Position numbers and translations under genes: made by a program
The notes under the pieces: model-generated
Seen by the model: only the letters and a program-made list of their open reading frames with translations
Databases searched by the model: none
What the model was told of the DNA's origin: nothing
Part shown: positions 1 to 6,827 of the stretch, one piece after another
Layout of the letters: every line of letters starts with the position of its first letter
Position numbering within the stretch: position 1 is the stretch's first letter
Source: JBFJVD01 sp041624375
Lineage (GTDB): Bacteria; Chloroflexota; Anaerolineae; Anaerolineales; E44-bin32
Direction: 5' to 3'
Assembly (NCBI GenBank): GCA_041624375.1
Contig: JBFJVD010000106.1
Location: forward strand, 1 to 9,866
Length of the DNA: 9,866 nt

Positions 1-880
1 GAACCTCCGGCGCGCTTGATAGCTCGGAAGCAGCGTGCATCTGCGTGATCACCGGGTACTCGAGCGGATACCCTTCGATAGGGCGCTCTTCCACTTCCAG
101 GGTTCCGGGACCATCGTTCGTTTCAGGCGCCTGCGCGCCCGACCCGAGCGGGACCACCGCCAGAGGCAGCTCCGGCGATCCTTCCAGCCCGAGCAACTTG
201 CTGAGCTCGGCGTCAATGAAGCCAAGGATGATGTTCGAATCCTGGTCATGCGCTGTGGCGAGAGCCAGCGTGTTGGCCAGCAGGGTCCCCGCGTCCCAAA
301 AGCTGTGCCGGTAGGCGCGCGCCTGATATTTCACGGCGTTGCGCCAAAACACATCGGTGATGATCAGGGCAGCCGGCGCTCCCGCCAGGCTTGGCTCCTG
401 CGCGCAGGCTTCGAGCAAAGCCGGCCGGGGGTCGCCGCGCCGGAGCCGGACCAACTGCTGGCTTTCCGGGTCATAGTGGTAAAGGCCGGCCTCGAGCCCC
501 TCAAGCGGGCCGCTCGCCAGGTACAGCTCAATATGATAGAGCGCACCTGTGCAAGCCGCGGCGCGAAACGCAATCCGTTCCCCGGTCCACCGGTATCTCA
601 GCCACTTGGTGATCCCGGCGCTGAAGTGCAGGATGTTCGCCAGCACCCCAAGATCCAGGTCGCCGCCGGAGCCGGCCGGTTCAAGCAGCGCTTGGAGCGC
701 GCTCACCCCTTGTGGGGTGGGCTCCAGCGACAACCGGATCCGCTCGCCGCCCCGGTAATCCTTGAACAGCCTGGGCCGGCGCGTCGGATCGTAGCGGTGA
801 TAGGGATCAAGCAGATGTCCGTTGGGATGCTTCGTCCCGTCGTGGAACTGCCGTCCGATCGCGATGTCCGAGTTCGACAT
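1..880 (-). CDS. SagB/ThcOx-type nitroreductase-fold dehydrogenase, N-terminal part (cut by window edge)
   Basis: The frame is open from an ATG at 880 to the window edge, giving 293 codons with no stop; the C-terminus lies outside. GAGGAG (888-893) sits 7 bases ahead of the ATG. The N-terminus has the family signature FHDGTKHPNG (residues 12-21). Residues 106-120 (RAAACTGALYHIELY) match the FMN-pocket motif usually written R-A-x-P-S-A-G-A-L-Y-P-x-E, and GLEAGLYHYDP (128-138) and AYRHSFWDAG (189-198) follow in the expected order. Family members are FMN oxidoreductases, some oxidising azolines to azoles in peptide natural products; longer members carry two nitroreductase domains, and the protein running on past residue 250 suggests this type. 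The Pro-Ser of the flavin motif is replaced by Ala-Cys, so cofactor binding is uncertain. No precursor peptide or cyclodehydratase gene is visible. The family call is firm; the substrate is unknown. Confidence 0.85.
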   Translation of the reverse strand, partial: MSNSDIAIGRQFHDGTKHPNGHLLDPYHRYDPTRRPRLFKDYRGGERIRLSLEPTPQGVSALQALLEPAGSGGDLDLGVLANILHFSAGITKWLRYRWTGERIAFRAAACTGALYHIELYLASGPLEGLEAGLYHYDPESQQLVRLRRGDPRPALLEACAQEPSLAGAPAALIITDVFWRNAVKYQARAYRHSFWDAGTLLANTLALATAHDQDSNIILGFIDAELSKLLGLEGSPELPLAVVPLGSGAQAPETNDGPGTLEVEERPIEGYPLEYPVITQMHAASELSSAPEV

Positions 881-923
881 GGGCGTGCTCCTCAAGGATG
901 GCGGATGCCGCCTATCGATCGTA

Positions 924-958
924 ACATCCCGCCGGGGTCGGTGCCCCGGGACGGATGT
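924..958. promoter_or_regulatory. Interrupted 12-bp palindrome between divergent genes
   Basis: The outer arms ACATCC (924-929) and GGATGT (953-958) and the inner arms CCGGGG (932-937) and CCCCGG (944-949) are perfectly complementary. They are separated by 2 and 3 unpaired bases and surround the 6-base loop TCGGTG. On the minus strand a -10-like TACGAT (918-923) directly abuts the palindrome, so the repeat would cover the spacer and -35 region of a promoter for the nitroreductase-like gene; no consensus -35 is seen there. A smaller hairpin, GGCGG-ATG-CCGCC (900-912), lies between it and that gene's ribosome binding site. An operator or a leader hairpin are both possible. The symmetry is plain; the function is inferred. 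Confidence 0.4.
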
Positions 959-1014
959 ACAGCCGCTTGCACATCGGGCCGGGATCATCCAGACTGCGAT
1001 CCATTACGTCCGAG

Positions 1015-1965
1015 ATGCATCACGATGGAGCGCGCAGCTTGCGCCGAATTGTGTTCCTGCCACTTATGGCCATCTTCCTGACAGCCTGCGCAACCGCGGA
1101 CCCGCCAGGATCTCTGACCACGCCCACGACCGGTGGGCGACAGCTTGAACTCCCCGCGATCCACGTACGGCTGAGCCTTGATGGCGCGCCGATTCGGGTC
1201 GTGCGGCGAAGTTTCGGTGAGGAACTCATCCTGACCGCCGCCTTCGATCCGGTTCGCCATGTCCAGCACCTCAGCACAGACAATGAACTGCTGCGCTCGG
1301 ACTTCGCGCCGGACGACCTGCCCCCGGTGAGCGAGATGCGCTACTGCCTGGCGTTGGATGATCCATGCCGGCCGGGAGGGGAATGGACGCCCTTCCAGCT
1401 GTCGTTGGAGGCGCCAGTTGCGGTGGACTGGTACGGTCCTCGGACACTCTGGATCGGGGTCGAGTTTCGGGCGCCCGGCGGCACCGTGCCGGGGTTCGTC
1501 AACCCCGATCGGCTGGGCACACCCATGCTGGCTTCAGTGGAAGTTCAAGGCCGCCTCGATGAGGATCCGTTGGGCCGGTTGTCAGCCGCTGAAGAGCAGG
1601 CACGTGCTGCGGCATCGAATGCCTACCCGGTTTCGGGTTGGGTGGAGCTGGCCGAGGGCGCAAGCGCGCTCAGCGGCCTCGTCGGCGATCAGCTCTCGGT
1701 CCGCGTCGAGCTGCGGGCCGAGAGCCCTGGGGGAACGGTCGAGCGCATGCGGATCGCGCCGCAGTGCGTCCCGGAAGTCGAACTTGAAGAGGTGGCCGTC
1801 TGGCGGCCGTTTGCAGCTACGCTGAGCTATCCGGCCAAGATCGAGGGGCTGGAGTGGACGGTGTTCTCTGTGGGAGTGCAGTTTGAGGATGCGGCCGGCA
1901 ACCGTTCGATGGTCGCCTGCGATTCCGTCGTGATTGAGGGTTTGCCCGGCGCGCCGGCCCCCTAG
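1015..1965 (+). CDS. Putative lipoprotein with two Ig-like 'DAAGN' repeats
   Basis: I do not recognise a named family for the whole protein. Counting from ATG 1015 (316 aa), residues 9-25 form a short signal peptide: basic LRRIV, a hydrophobic run, then lipobox LTAC with the lipidated cysteine at 25. The mature part should be anchored in the membrane facing outward. A duplicated unit is visible: residues 108-156 and 245-296 share M-R, then W-x-P-F, then an aromatic stretch and G-V-x-F ending in PGG or DAAGN. This resembles Ig-like 'W-x-P-Y ... V-Q-F-x-D-x-A-G-N' domains of extracellular bacterial proteins. Cysteines at 111, 118, 251 and 302 could form disulfides. The start is uncertain: ATG 1015 lacks a clear ribosome binding site, TTG 1039 has GATGGAG (1024-1030) 8 bases upstream, and ATG 955 would put the signal peptide too far inside. 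Confidence 0.75.
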   Translation: MHHDGARSLRRIVFLPLMAIFLTACATADPPGSLTTPTTGGRQLELPAIHVRLSLDGAPIRVVRRSFGEELILTAAFDPVRHVQHLSTDNELLRSDFAPDDLPPVSEMRYCLALDDPCRPGGEWTPFQLSLEAPVAVDWYGPRTLWIGVEFRAPGGTVPGFVNPDRLGTPMLASVEVQGRLDEDPLGRLSAAEEQARAAASNAYPVSGWVELAEGASALSGLVGDQLSVRVELRAESPGGTVERMRIAPQCVPEVELEEVAVWRPFAATLSYPAKIEGLEWTVFSVGVQFEDAAGNRSMVACDSVVIEGLPGAPAP

Positions 1966-1980
1966 CCCGCGCGAGTCGGC

Positions 1981-2403
1981 TTAGTGGAGCGCTCGGTGCT
2001 CCACCATGATGCAGCGGTCCTGAACTATATCGACCCCGGCACGGCGGGCCGCCGCTCGGGCGTCCTCATGCGCGATCCCCAGCTGCGCCCAGATGGATTT
2101 CAAGTTGGGCAGGCTCGCCAGGGCATCCTTGACCACAGCCGGCAAATCGTGCGATGGGCGGAAGACATTCACCATGTCGACCCGGGCGGCGACCGCCGCC
2201 GGGAGTGCCGACAGAGAGGGATACGCCTTGCGTCCCATGATTTCATCGGCAGTGGGATTGATGGGGATGATCTCGTACCCCTGGCTTTCAATATACGCGG
2301 TGACCCTGCGGCTGGTTTTCGACGGATCACGCGACAAACCGACGACGGCGATGACCTTTGCCGCGTCGAGGATCTGCTTGATACCGGTCTCCTGACGTTC
2401 CAT
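1981..2403 (-). CDS. CoA-binding protein, YccU type (CoA_binding_2 family)
   Basis: A 140-aa single-domain Rossmann-fold protein, the normal size for this cytoplasmic family. Near the N-terminus, VIAVVGLSRDPSK is the nucleotide-binding loop. IIPINP and KAYPSLSALP follow as in the family pattern 'Y-x-I-I-P-V-N-P ... Y-P-S-L'. VDMVNVFRPS matches the family's 'V-D-x-V-x-V-F-R', and the end has IWAQLGI and the conserved cysteine in DRCIMVEH. Known members bind CoA or are predicted to, by analogy with the CoA-binding domain of succinyl-CoA ligases; their role is not settled. GGAGG (2409-2413) is 5 bases ahead of ATG 2403, which favours this start over the in-frame GTG at 2409 that overlaps it. The gene lies 89 bases downstream of the kinase on the same strand and could be read with it. 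It converges on the lipoprotein gene with a 15-base gap and no evident terminator. Confidence 0.92.
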   Translation of the reverse strand: MERQETGIKQILDAAKVIAVVGLSRDPSKTSRRVTAYIESQGYEIIPINPTADEIMGRKAYPSLSALPAAVAARVDMVNVFRPSHDLPAVVKDALASLPNLKSIWAQLGIAHEDARAAARRAGVDIVQDRCIMVEHRALH

Positions 2404-2492
2404 CGACACCTCCGTGTGCGCCTTGATGATACCAAGGGCGGGGACCGTAGCCTGGATTGATGCTTACGTAGGCGATCGAGTGGCTGTTGCGA

Positions 2493-4295
2493 TTAAGGAA
2501 ACGGGCGCAGCAGGAAATTATCGTAGCGCGCCATGACGCGATCGTTGAGCACCAGCAGACCAACGGCGCCGCGCTCTACCCAGGAGTCGATAAAGACTTC
2601 GCCGGGATTGGGTGGGTCGGCTGTGAGCTTTACGATACGGAAATCGTTGAGGAACACATCAATGAGCCGGCCGTTGTTTGAAGCCAGCACCTGGAGGCGG
2701 TTTAGTCGGTTCGCCGGGCGCAGGCCGGCTTGACCCGTGCGGACAACAGACCATGGATAGACACGATCCGCCTTGTGCAAATACACTGACCAGCGGTTGT
2801 GAAAGGTGTTAAAGCCGATCGCCAGCATGTAGTCTTCCCGATCGAGCAAGCCGTCCTGATCCTCATCGATAACTCGAAGGATGATCCCGTAGTCTGCGTC
2901 GGAGATTCCCTGAACGAAGGTTAGCTCGAGGTCCAATTCAAAGTTTGCCAGCTCGGTTCCGCAGGTGAGGCAGACCACACTGCAGCCGATCGGCTCATCA
3001 AAGAAGGCTTCGTCCGCGGCACAGTGATCGAATGGTCCCAAGAAGAGCGACCCGTCACGAACTTCGGAACCTTCGATTGAGCTGAAGATCGACCTGGCTC
3101 CGCTGAAGTTTTCGCTGATCGTCGGAATGGGTGTCGCGGTCGGTGTCAGCGTGGCGGTCGCCGTCGGCGAGACCAATCCCCCGGACACTGCGTCCAGCGT
3201 GGCCGCCAGCGCAGTGACCTGCTCCATCCCGAGCTCGATCGGCCTCGGCCCACTGCTCTGGGCGGGGTTGGCAGCATCCTCGAACAGCCCGACGATGGTC
3301 GAAATCGCAACCGGAACGGCAAGAAGCAAGAAAACGAGCGAGGCGAGGATCGAAGTCGGGCGCACCCAGCGGCCCTTGGGCAGCGCCAGGGTCGGCTTGC
3401 CAGACTGGGAGGAGGCCGATCCGGAGGCCATCATCAGCGATAGGTTCGGCTTCGGGTTGGCCTCGGGGTCCAGCGTGTGGGCGACCGCGGCCTGAAAGGC
3501 CGAGTTCATCTCGCGCACGCTTGGAAAGCGGTCTTCCGGATTCTTTGCCGTCGCCTTCAGGATGACTCGCTCGATGGCTTCCGGCACATCCGGGTTGACG
3601 GTGCGCGGCAGCGGCAAGGGGTCATTGATGTGCTTGATCAGCACCGCCACCGGGGTTTCACCTTCGAACGGTGGCTGGCCGGTGATCAGCTCATAGAGAA
3701 TGACGCCGAGCGAGTACTGGTCGGAGCGCCCGTCGACCTCGGTGCCCTGCGCCTGCTCGGGCGACATGAACGTAGGCGTCCCGATCAATGCCGAGCCGGT
3801 CAGGCTCATCGAAGCGTCATGGATGCGGGCCAGGCCAAAATCAGAGAGCAGGGCCCGCCCGGAATCGTCAATCAGGATGTTGGACGGCTTGACGTCGCGA
3901 TGGACCACACCTTTGCGGTGGGCGAACTCGAGCGCATCGGTGATGTGATCGATGATGCGCGCAATTTCGGGGAGGCTCAGCGGACGTTCGGCCATCCGGT
4001 CGGTGAGACTGCCCACATCGAGGTATGGCATCACCAGGTACGCGTAGCCGTCCTGCTCGCCGAAGTCGGTCACCGGTACGACGCGCGCGTGGCGCAGCTG
4101 AAGGACAAGGTTGGCCTCGCGCCGGAACCTGCGGGAGAACTGCTCGTTCTCGGCCATGCCCGGCGAGAGCACTTTAATCGCAACGTGCTCGTCTTGGGCG
4201 GGGTCGTAGCTCTTGTAGACCGTCGACATCCCGCCCCTGCCGATTTCTTCCAACAAATGATAGCGGCTCAGAGTCCGCCCGGTGAGACTGGCCAT
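2493..4295 (-). CDS. Transmembrane Ser/Thr protein kinase with EF-hand-like extracytoplasmic sensor
   Basis: A 600-aa PknB-type (Hanks) kinase. The kinase domain spans about 12-270: glycine loop GRGGMSTVY (19-27), VAIK lysine 41, helix-C glutamate 60, HRDVKPSN (132-139), DFG (152-154), and a Thr/Ser-rich activation loop ending in MSPE (177-180). All catalytic residues are present, so it should be active and of the RD class. A hydrophobic segment (about 314-336) crosses the membrane, followed by a Thr/Pro-rich stalk (376-392). The outer domain (395-600) resembles the LamG/DUF1080-like jelly-roll sensor common in such kinases, with D-Y-G-I-I-L-R, the Y-M-L-A-I-G-F strand and a closing YDNFLL. 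Unusual are an EF-hand-like loop (477-488) and cysteines 425, 438, 442 and 445. No PASTA repeats are present. The ribosome binding site is weak (AGAGG, only 3 bases from ATG 4295). The ligand is unknown. Confidence 0.95.
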   Translation of the reverse strand: MASLTGRTLSRYHLLEEIGRGGMSTVYKSYDPAQDEHVAIKVLSPGMAENEQFSRRFRREANLVLQLRHARVVPVTDFGEQDGYAYLVMPYLDVGSLTDRMAERPLSLPEIARIIDHITDALEFAHRKGVVHRDVKPSNILIDDSGRALLSDFGLARIHDASMSLTGSALIGTPTFMSPEQAQGTEVDGRSDQYSLGVILYELITGQPPFEGETPVAVLIKHINDPLPLPRTVNPDVPEAIERVILKATAKNPEDRFPSVREMNSAFQAAVAHTLDPEANPKPNLSLMMASGSASSQSGKPTLALPKGRWVRPTSILASLVFLLLAVPVAISTIVGLFEDAANPAQSSGPRPIELGMEQVTALAATLDAVSGGLVSPTATATLTPTATPIPTISENFSGARSIFSSIEGSEVRDGSLFLGPFDHCAADEAFFDEPIGCSVVCLTCGTELANFELDLELTFVQGISDADYGIILRVIDEDQDGLLDREDYMLAIGFNTFHNRWSVYLHKADRVYPWSVVRTGQAGLRPANRLNRLQVLASNNGRLIDVFLNDFRIVKLTADPPNPGEVFIDSWVERGAVGLLVLNDRVMARYDNFLLRPFP

Positions 4296-4307
4296 CGGCC
4301 TCTATCC

Positions 4308-4333
4308 GGTCCTCGTTCCGACTGCCGAGGACC
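4308..4333. promoter_or_regulatory. Perfect 8-bp inverted repeat ahead of the kinase start
   Basis: GGTCCTCG (4308-4315) and CGAGGACC (4326-4333) are exact reverse complements around a 10-base loop. The repeat ends 12 bases ahead of the kinase ATG (4295) and about 5 bases ahead of its weak ribosome binding site. No T-run follows on the minus strand, so an intrinsic terminator for the upstream propeller gene is unlikely. An operator or a 5' leader hairpin affecting translation fits better. The rest of the 177-base gap (4296-4472) shows no convincing promoter to me. Confidence 0.35.
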
Positions 4334-4472
4334 CTCACGGCTGATCCGGTGGTGAGGCGAACGTTACCGAATCCAGTCTACGTTGACGGGCGCTGCGGGC
4401 GGCTTACGGCTTCCTTACACTCGCGCGGCGGCGGGGGAATGAGGAATTCGTGCCCCCGGATGGGAGCGATGT

Positions 4473-5657
4473 TCAGGGTCCCGCGGCGTAGATCACCGTG
4501 CCCTGAAGCACCGGCGAAAACGAGGTCGGCTGGAACCAAAGCAGGTGCGGACGGCCTGCAGAATCGACAGCCAGCTCGACGAGCTGCCCCAACGGCCTGT
4601 CGGCGCCGGTCACCACCTCCTGGACGGCCCAGCCGGCCTCCGTCCGGCGTCCATAGACCAGGCGGCTGCGGTCGGTGTAGGCGATGTGCATCCGTCCATC
4701 GGCGTCGAACGCCAGCGCGACGAGCTTGCGCGCCCCAACCCGACCCGTCCGGACCTCTTCGAGGCGGTCGATAGTTTCATAGCGCCAGACCTGACCCTCC
4801 TGCCAAGCGTGTCTTATGGTCCCTGCGTTCTGACCATCTGCAACGAAATAGACGATGTGCGGCCCTCCATCAGGCGCGAACGCCAGCGCCGGATAACGGC
4901 CGGCGTCGCCCTGATCGTCGACCACTTCGATGGCCCAGCCCGAGTCGCCTCGGCGAGCCAGCTCCAGCTGTCGCTCTTTGCTGTCGTAGTAGGCCACGGC
5001 TGGCGCCCCCCGGGCATCGAGGGCGACGCTTGTCGCAAATTCATAGTCCGTTGGCCCGCTTCCGACAGGTTCCACACGAACGGCCCCATCGGCATTCGTG
5101 GCGTACTCCACACCGACCTCGCTGCCGAACTGCGCCGGGTCCACGCCCACCGCATGCCAGCTGCCGTCGGATCCGACCACAATCGAGTTATCCCAGCCAT
5201 CGTGTCCCTCGTCACGTACGACGGTCAATGCCCAGGACCCATTCTGAAGACTGGCTACAACCGCGTCACCCAATTCGGGCATGAATTCGAGTTCCTGATG
5301 GTCGTGGTAGGCAATGAACGGCGTGTCGTCGGGTCCGAGCGCCAGGTCGACCGGGCCATAGAAGTAGCCCTCCGCAACGGTCTCCACCACGAACGCGCCG
5401 GTGGCGTTGCTGGCATAGAAGACCCCGCCGTGGTCTTCCTCTGTGAGGAAGGCGACGTGGGCTGCGCCCTGCGAATCAACGGCGAACGCCGGCTTGATTC
5501 CACTGCCGACCTCCATCAGGATCCATTCGAGCGAGAGCGGGCTGAGCGCCGCGACAGGGATCTCCACATCCCTGGCGGACGGCGCCGCCCCGCTGCAGGC
5601 TGCCAGGCCAGCGAGCAGGATCCCCCATCCCAGTGCAATGATCGGGCGCCGCTTCAT
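4473..5657 (-). CDS. Seven-bladed beta-propeller lipoprotein
   Basis: A 394-aa protein beginning MKRR, with a hydrophobic segment and lipobox LAAC (18-21), so a lipoprotein with its lipidated cysteine at 21. The mature part is a tandem repeat of about 50 residues of the form 'x-A-L-D-x-x-G-x-P-H-I-A-Y-x-D ... W-x-x-E-x-V'. The D/P-D-x-G turns fall near residues 61, 110, 163, 214, 262, 318 and 365, giving seven units, as in a seven-bladed sialidase-like propeller. Examples are GAPAVAYYD (217-225) and GRMHIAYTD (321-329). No catalytic residues of a hydrolase are recognisable, so a binding or scaffold role outside the membrane is the cautious reading. The start is firm: AGGAGG (5663-5668) lies 5 bases ahead of the ATG. 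The transmembrane kinase follows 177 bases downstream on the same strand, too far to be sure of an operon. The longer antisense frame across this gene is an artefact. Confidence 0.88.
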   Translation of the reverse strand: MKRRPIIALGWGILLAGLAACSGAAPSARDVEIPVAALSPLSLEWILMEVGSGIKPAFAVDSQGAAHVAFLTEEDHGGVFYASNATGAFVVETVAEGYFYGPVDLALGPDDTPFIAYHDHQELEFMPELGDAVVASLQNGSWALTVVRDEGHDGWDNSIVVGSDGSWHAVGVDPAQFGSEVGVEYATNADGAVRVEPVGSGPTDYEFATSVALDARGAPAVAYYDSKERQLELARRGDSGWAIEVVDDQGDAGRYPALAFAPDGGPHIVYFVADGQNAGTIRHAWQEGQVWRYETIDRLEEVRTGRVGARKLVALAFDADGRMHIAYTDRSRLVYGRRTEAGWAVQEVVTGADRPLGQLVELAVDSAGRPHLLWFQPTSFSPVLQGTVIYAAGP

Positions 5658-5844
5658 GTGTCCCTCCTGCCGTCAAGTGATTGGTCTGTAGCCTTCGGAC
5701 GCTGTACCCGAGGATCAGCCGCCCTGCTTGATACGACTGTAAGCTGGCGAACGAAGGCCACCGGGCGGCCATGCGGATCGTGAGGCATGTTCCTCTGGTG
5801 GGGCCCAGTTGCGCCGCGGCCTCAAGCGGTCTAGAGTCAGGCTT

Positions 5845-5862
5845 CCAGGGACTCCGCCCTGG
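5845..5862. promoter_or_regulatory. Leader hairpin ahead of the SH3b/FN3 lipoprotein gene
   Basis: CCAGGG (5845-5850) pairs perfectly with CCCTGG (5857-5862) over a 6-base loop, and flanking T5844/A5863 adds one pair. The 3' arm overlaps the purine-rich GGAGAATGGA stretch that is the only candidate ribosome binding region for GTG 5879. It might limit translation or be a protein-binding site; it could also be chance in GC-rich DNA. Confidence 0.22.
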
Positions 5863-5878
5863 AGAATGGAAGCCTCCG

Positions 5879-6652
5879 GTGCCCACTTCCCCTAGATGCG
5901 CAAGCTGGACAGCCCTTTGCGTCGGGCTCATGCTGGCGGCGTGCGGCGGCGAACCGGCCGCGGCGACCGAACCGCCGTCTGAGACCGCGGCGCCCACCGA
6001 GACCCCCTCCGCCACCAGCACGCCGACCGCTACGGCCACCGCAACCGAAACGAGCAGCCCCACCCCCAGCACGACGCCGACGCCAAGCGAGACTCCTACG
6101 CCCAGCGTTACGCCGACCGAGACGATCACGCCGACACCGCTCCCCCCGATGGTGCGCGCCGACGTCAACGCCAATTGCAGGCTGGGTCCGGGCGAGGTCT
6201 ACCTCTATACTTTTGGCCTCGATGAAGGCGACACAGCCGCGCTGGATGGATGGAACTACGACCGCAGCTGGCTCTGGATTCAGCCCGAGGGTCTGGCCTA
6301 CCACTGCTGGGTCTCGGCCCCGCTGGTGACGATTGAGGGAGACGAAAGTCAGGTCGGGGCGGTGTATCCGCCGCTGCCCACGAACTCGGGCGTCGCCTCG
6401 CCGGGCAGCCCGAACGCCTCGCGCAACGGCTCAACGGTGAACCTGAGCTGGAGCGCAGCCGCCTCGGTGGAGGGCTACCTGATCGAGGCGCGCGTCTGCA
6501 GCAATGGGTTCCTGATCGACATCGCCGTCACCACGACGGGTACGTCATACAGCCTGAACGACGCCACCAGCTGCTCTGGCGACTCCTACGGCCGCGTGTA
6601 CGCCTTCAACAAACTCGGCTACTCGCCGCCGGCGATCTTCGCCTGGCCGTAG
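5879..6652 (+). CDS. Lipoprotein with Thr/Pro stalk, SH3b-like and fibronectin-III-like domains
   Basis: Numbered from GTG 5879 (257 aa). The signal peptide ends in lipobox LAAC with cysteine at 22. A low-complexity Thr/Ser/Pro/Glu stalk follows (about 29-90), of the kind that lifts a domain off the membrane. Residues 91-155 resemble a bacterial SH3 domain: a V-N-A-N-C-R-x-G-P-G-E-V-Y core, then GDTAALDGWNYDRSWLWIQ and H-C-W-V-S. Residues 174-257 look like a fibronectin type III domain: VNLSWSAAASVEGYLIEARV, then TSYSLND and YGRVYAFNKLGYS. No enzymatic motif is seen; binding to cell wall, polysaccharide or a partner protein is likely. The frame stays open back to ATG 5771, but that start would bury the signal peptide 36 residues in. 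GTG 5879 has only a loose GGA/GAATGGAAG region upstream. The gene diverges from the propeller lipoprotein, and the kinase with WD40 repeats follows on the same strand after 263 bases. Confidence 0.82.
   Translation: MPTSPRCASWTALCVGLMLAACGGEPAAATEPPSETAAPTETPSATSTPTATATATETSSPTPSTTPTPSETPTPSVTPTETITPTPLPPMVRADVNANCRLGPGEVYLYTFGLDEGDTAALDGWNYDRSWLWIQPEGLAYHCWVSAPLVTIEGDESQVGAVYPPLPTNSGVASPGSPNASRNGSTVNLSWSAAASVEGYLIEARVCSNGFLIDIAVTTTGTSYSLNDATSCSGDSYGRVYAFNKLGYSPPAIFAWP
5963..6148 (+). repeat. Thr/Pro-rich low-complexity coding tract
   Basis: This is an irregular run of ACC/ACG/CCG/CCC/AGC codons coding the lipoprotein stalk (residues 29-90). Units such as ETPTPS and SVTPTE recur without a fixed DNA period, so it is compositional rather than a clean tandem repeat. 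The bias makes a long antisense reading frame of Val/Gly repeats that is not a gene. Length variation between strains would be expected. Confidence 0.7.
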
Positions 6653-6654
6653 CC

Positions 6655-6674
6655 GCAGGCTGTGTGCTGCCTGC
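6655..6674 (+). terminator. Weak hairpin just after the lipoprotein stop
   Basis: GCAGGC (6655-6660) pairs perfectly with GCCTGC (6669-6674) over an 8-base loop, starting 2 bases after the TAG (6650-6652). The position suits a terminator, but no T-run follows, so it would be at best a weak or factor-assisted one. Confidence 0.2.
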
Positions 6675-6769
6675 TCAATGGGCCTGCGCACCTACGCGGA
6701 CCCGACAATCTCCTTTCTTCTGCATGGAAGTCAAGCGGTGAGCTCGCGTGAGAGGAAGCTGACGTTAAG

Positions 6770-6822
6770 TCCCCCCTCCCCGCAGCTGCGGCAAGGTGGA
6801 ATAGAAGGGGGCAGGGGTGCGC
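6770..6822. repeat. Degenerate palindromic intergenic element
   Basis: A perfect 12-base palindrome CCGCAGCTGCGG (6780-6791) is preceded by a C-rich arm CCCCCCTCCCC (6771-6781) and followed after about 15 bases by a G-rich arm GGGGGCAGGGG (6807-6817). The layout recalls the short dispersed 'CCCTCTCCCCGC ... GCGGGGAGAGGG' palindromes found between genes in many bacterial genomes. Here the 3' half of the inner stem has decayed. It would fold in RNA as well as DNA. Whether it is repeated elsewhere in this genome cannot be seen from one window. Confidence 0.35.
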
Positions 6823-6827
6823 CTCGC

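Noticed and set aside
35..1081. Long plus-strand reading frame of 348 codons
   Set aside because: It is antisense to the nitroreductase-like gene and crosses the divergent promoter region. Its translation is Arg/Pro/Gln-rich with no recognisable motif, while the opposite strand shows clear family motifs and a good ribosome binding site.
1966..1980. Possible shared terminator between the convergent lipoprotein and CoA-binding genes
   Set aside because: The 15-base gap has no inverted repeat or T-run.
3477..4355. Plus-strand reading frame of 292 codons across the first kinase
   Set aside because: It is antisense to a kinase domain with every catalytic motif intact.
4545..5783. Plus-strand reading frame of 412 codons, longer than the gene opposite it
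   Set aside because: The minus strand encodes a lipoprotein with signal peptide, AGGAGG and seven regular propeller repeats. The plus-strand product has no such order; long antisense frames are common in GC-rich genes.
5896..5960. Possible frameshift at the start of the SH3b/FN3 lipoprotein, because ATG 5896 begins MRKL in another frame
   Set aside because: The frame from GTG 5879 already gives a complete signal peptide and lipobox, so no frameshift is needed. The MRKL frame becomes Arg-rich without a hydrophobic core.
5476..6174. Minus-strand frame rich in Val-Gly-Val repeats, looking like a repetitive surface protein
   Set aside because: The repeats are the reverse complement of the Thr/Pro codons of the lipoprotein stalk. 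The same artefact appears at 3127-3495, opposite the kinase stalk.
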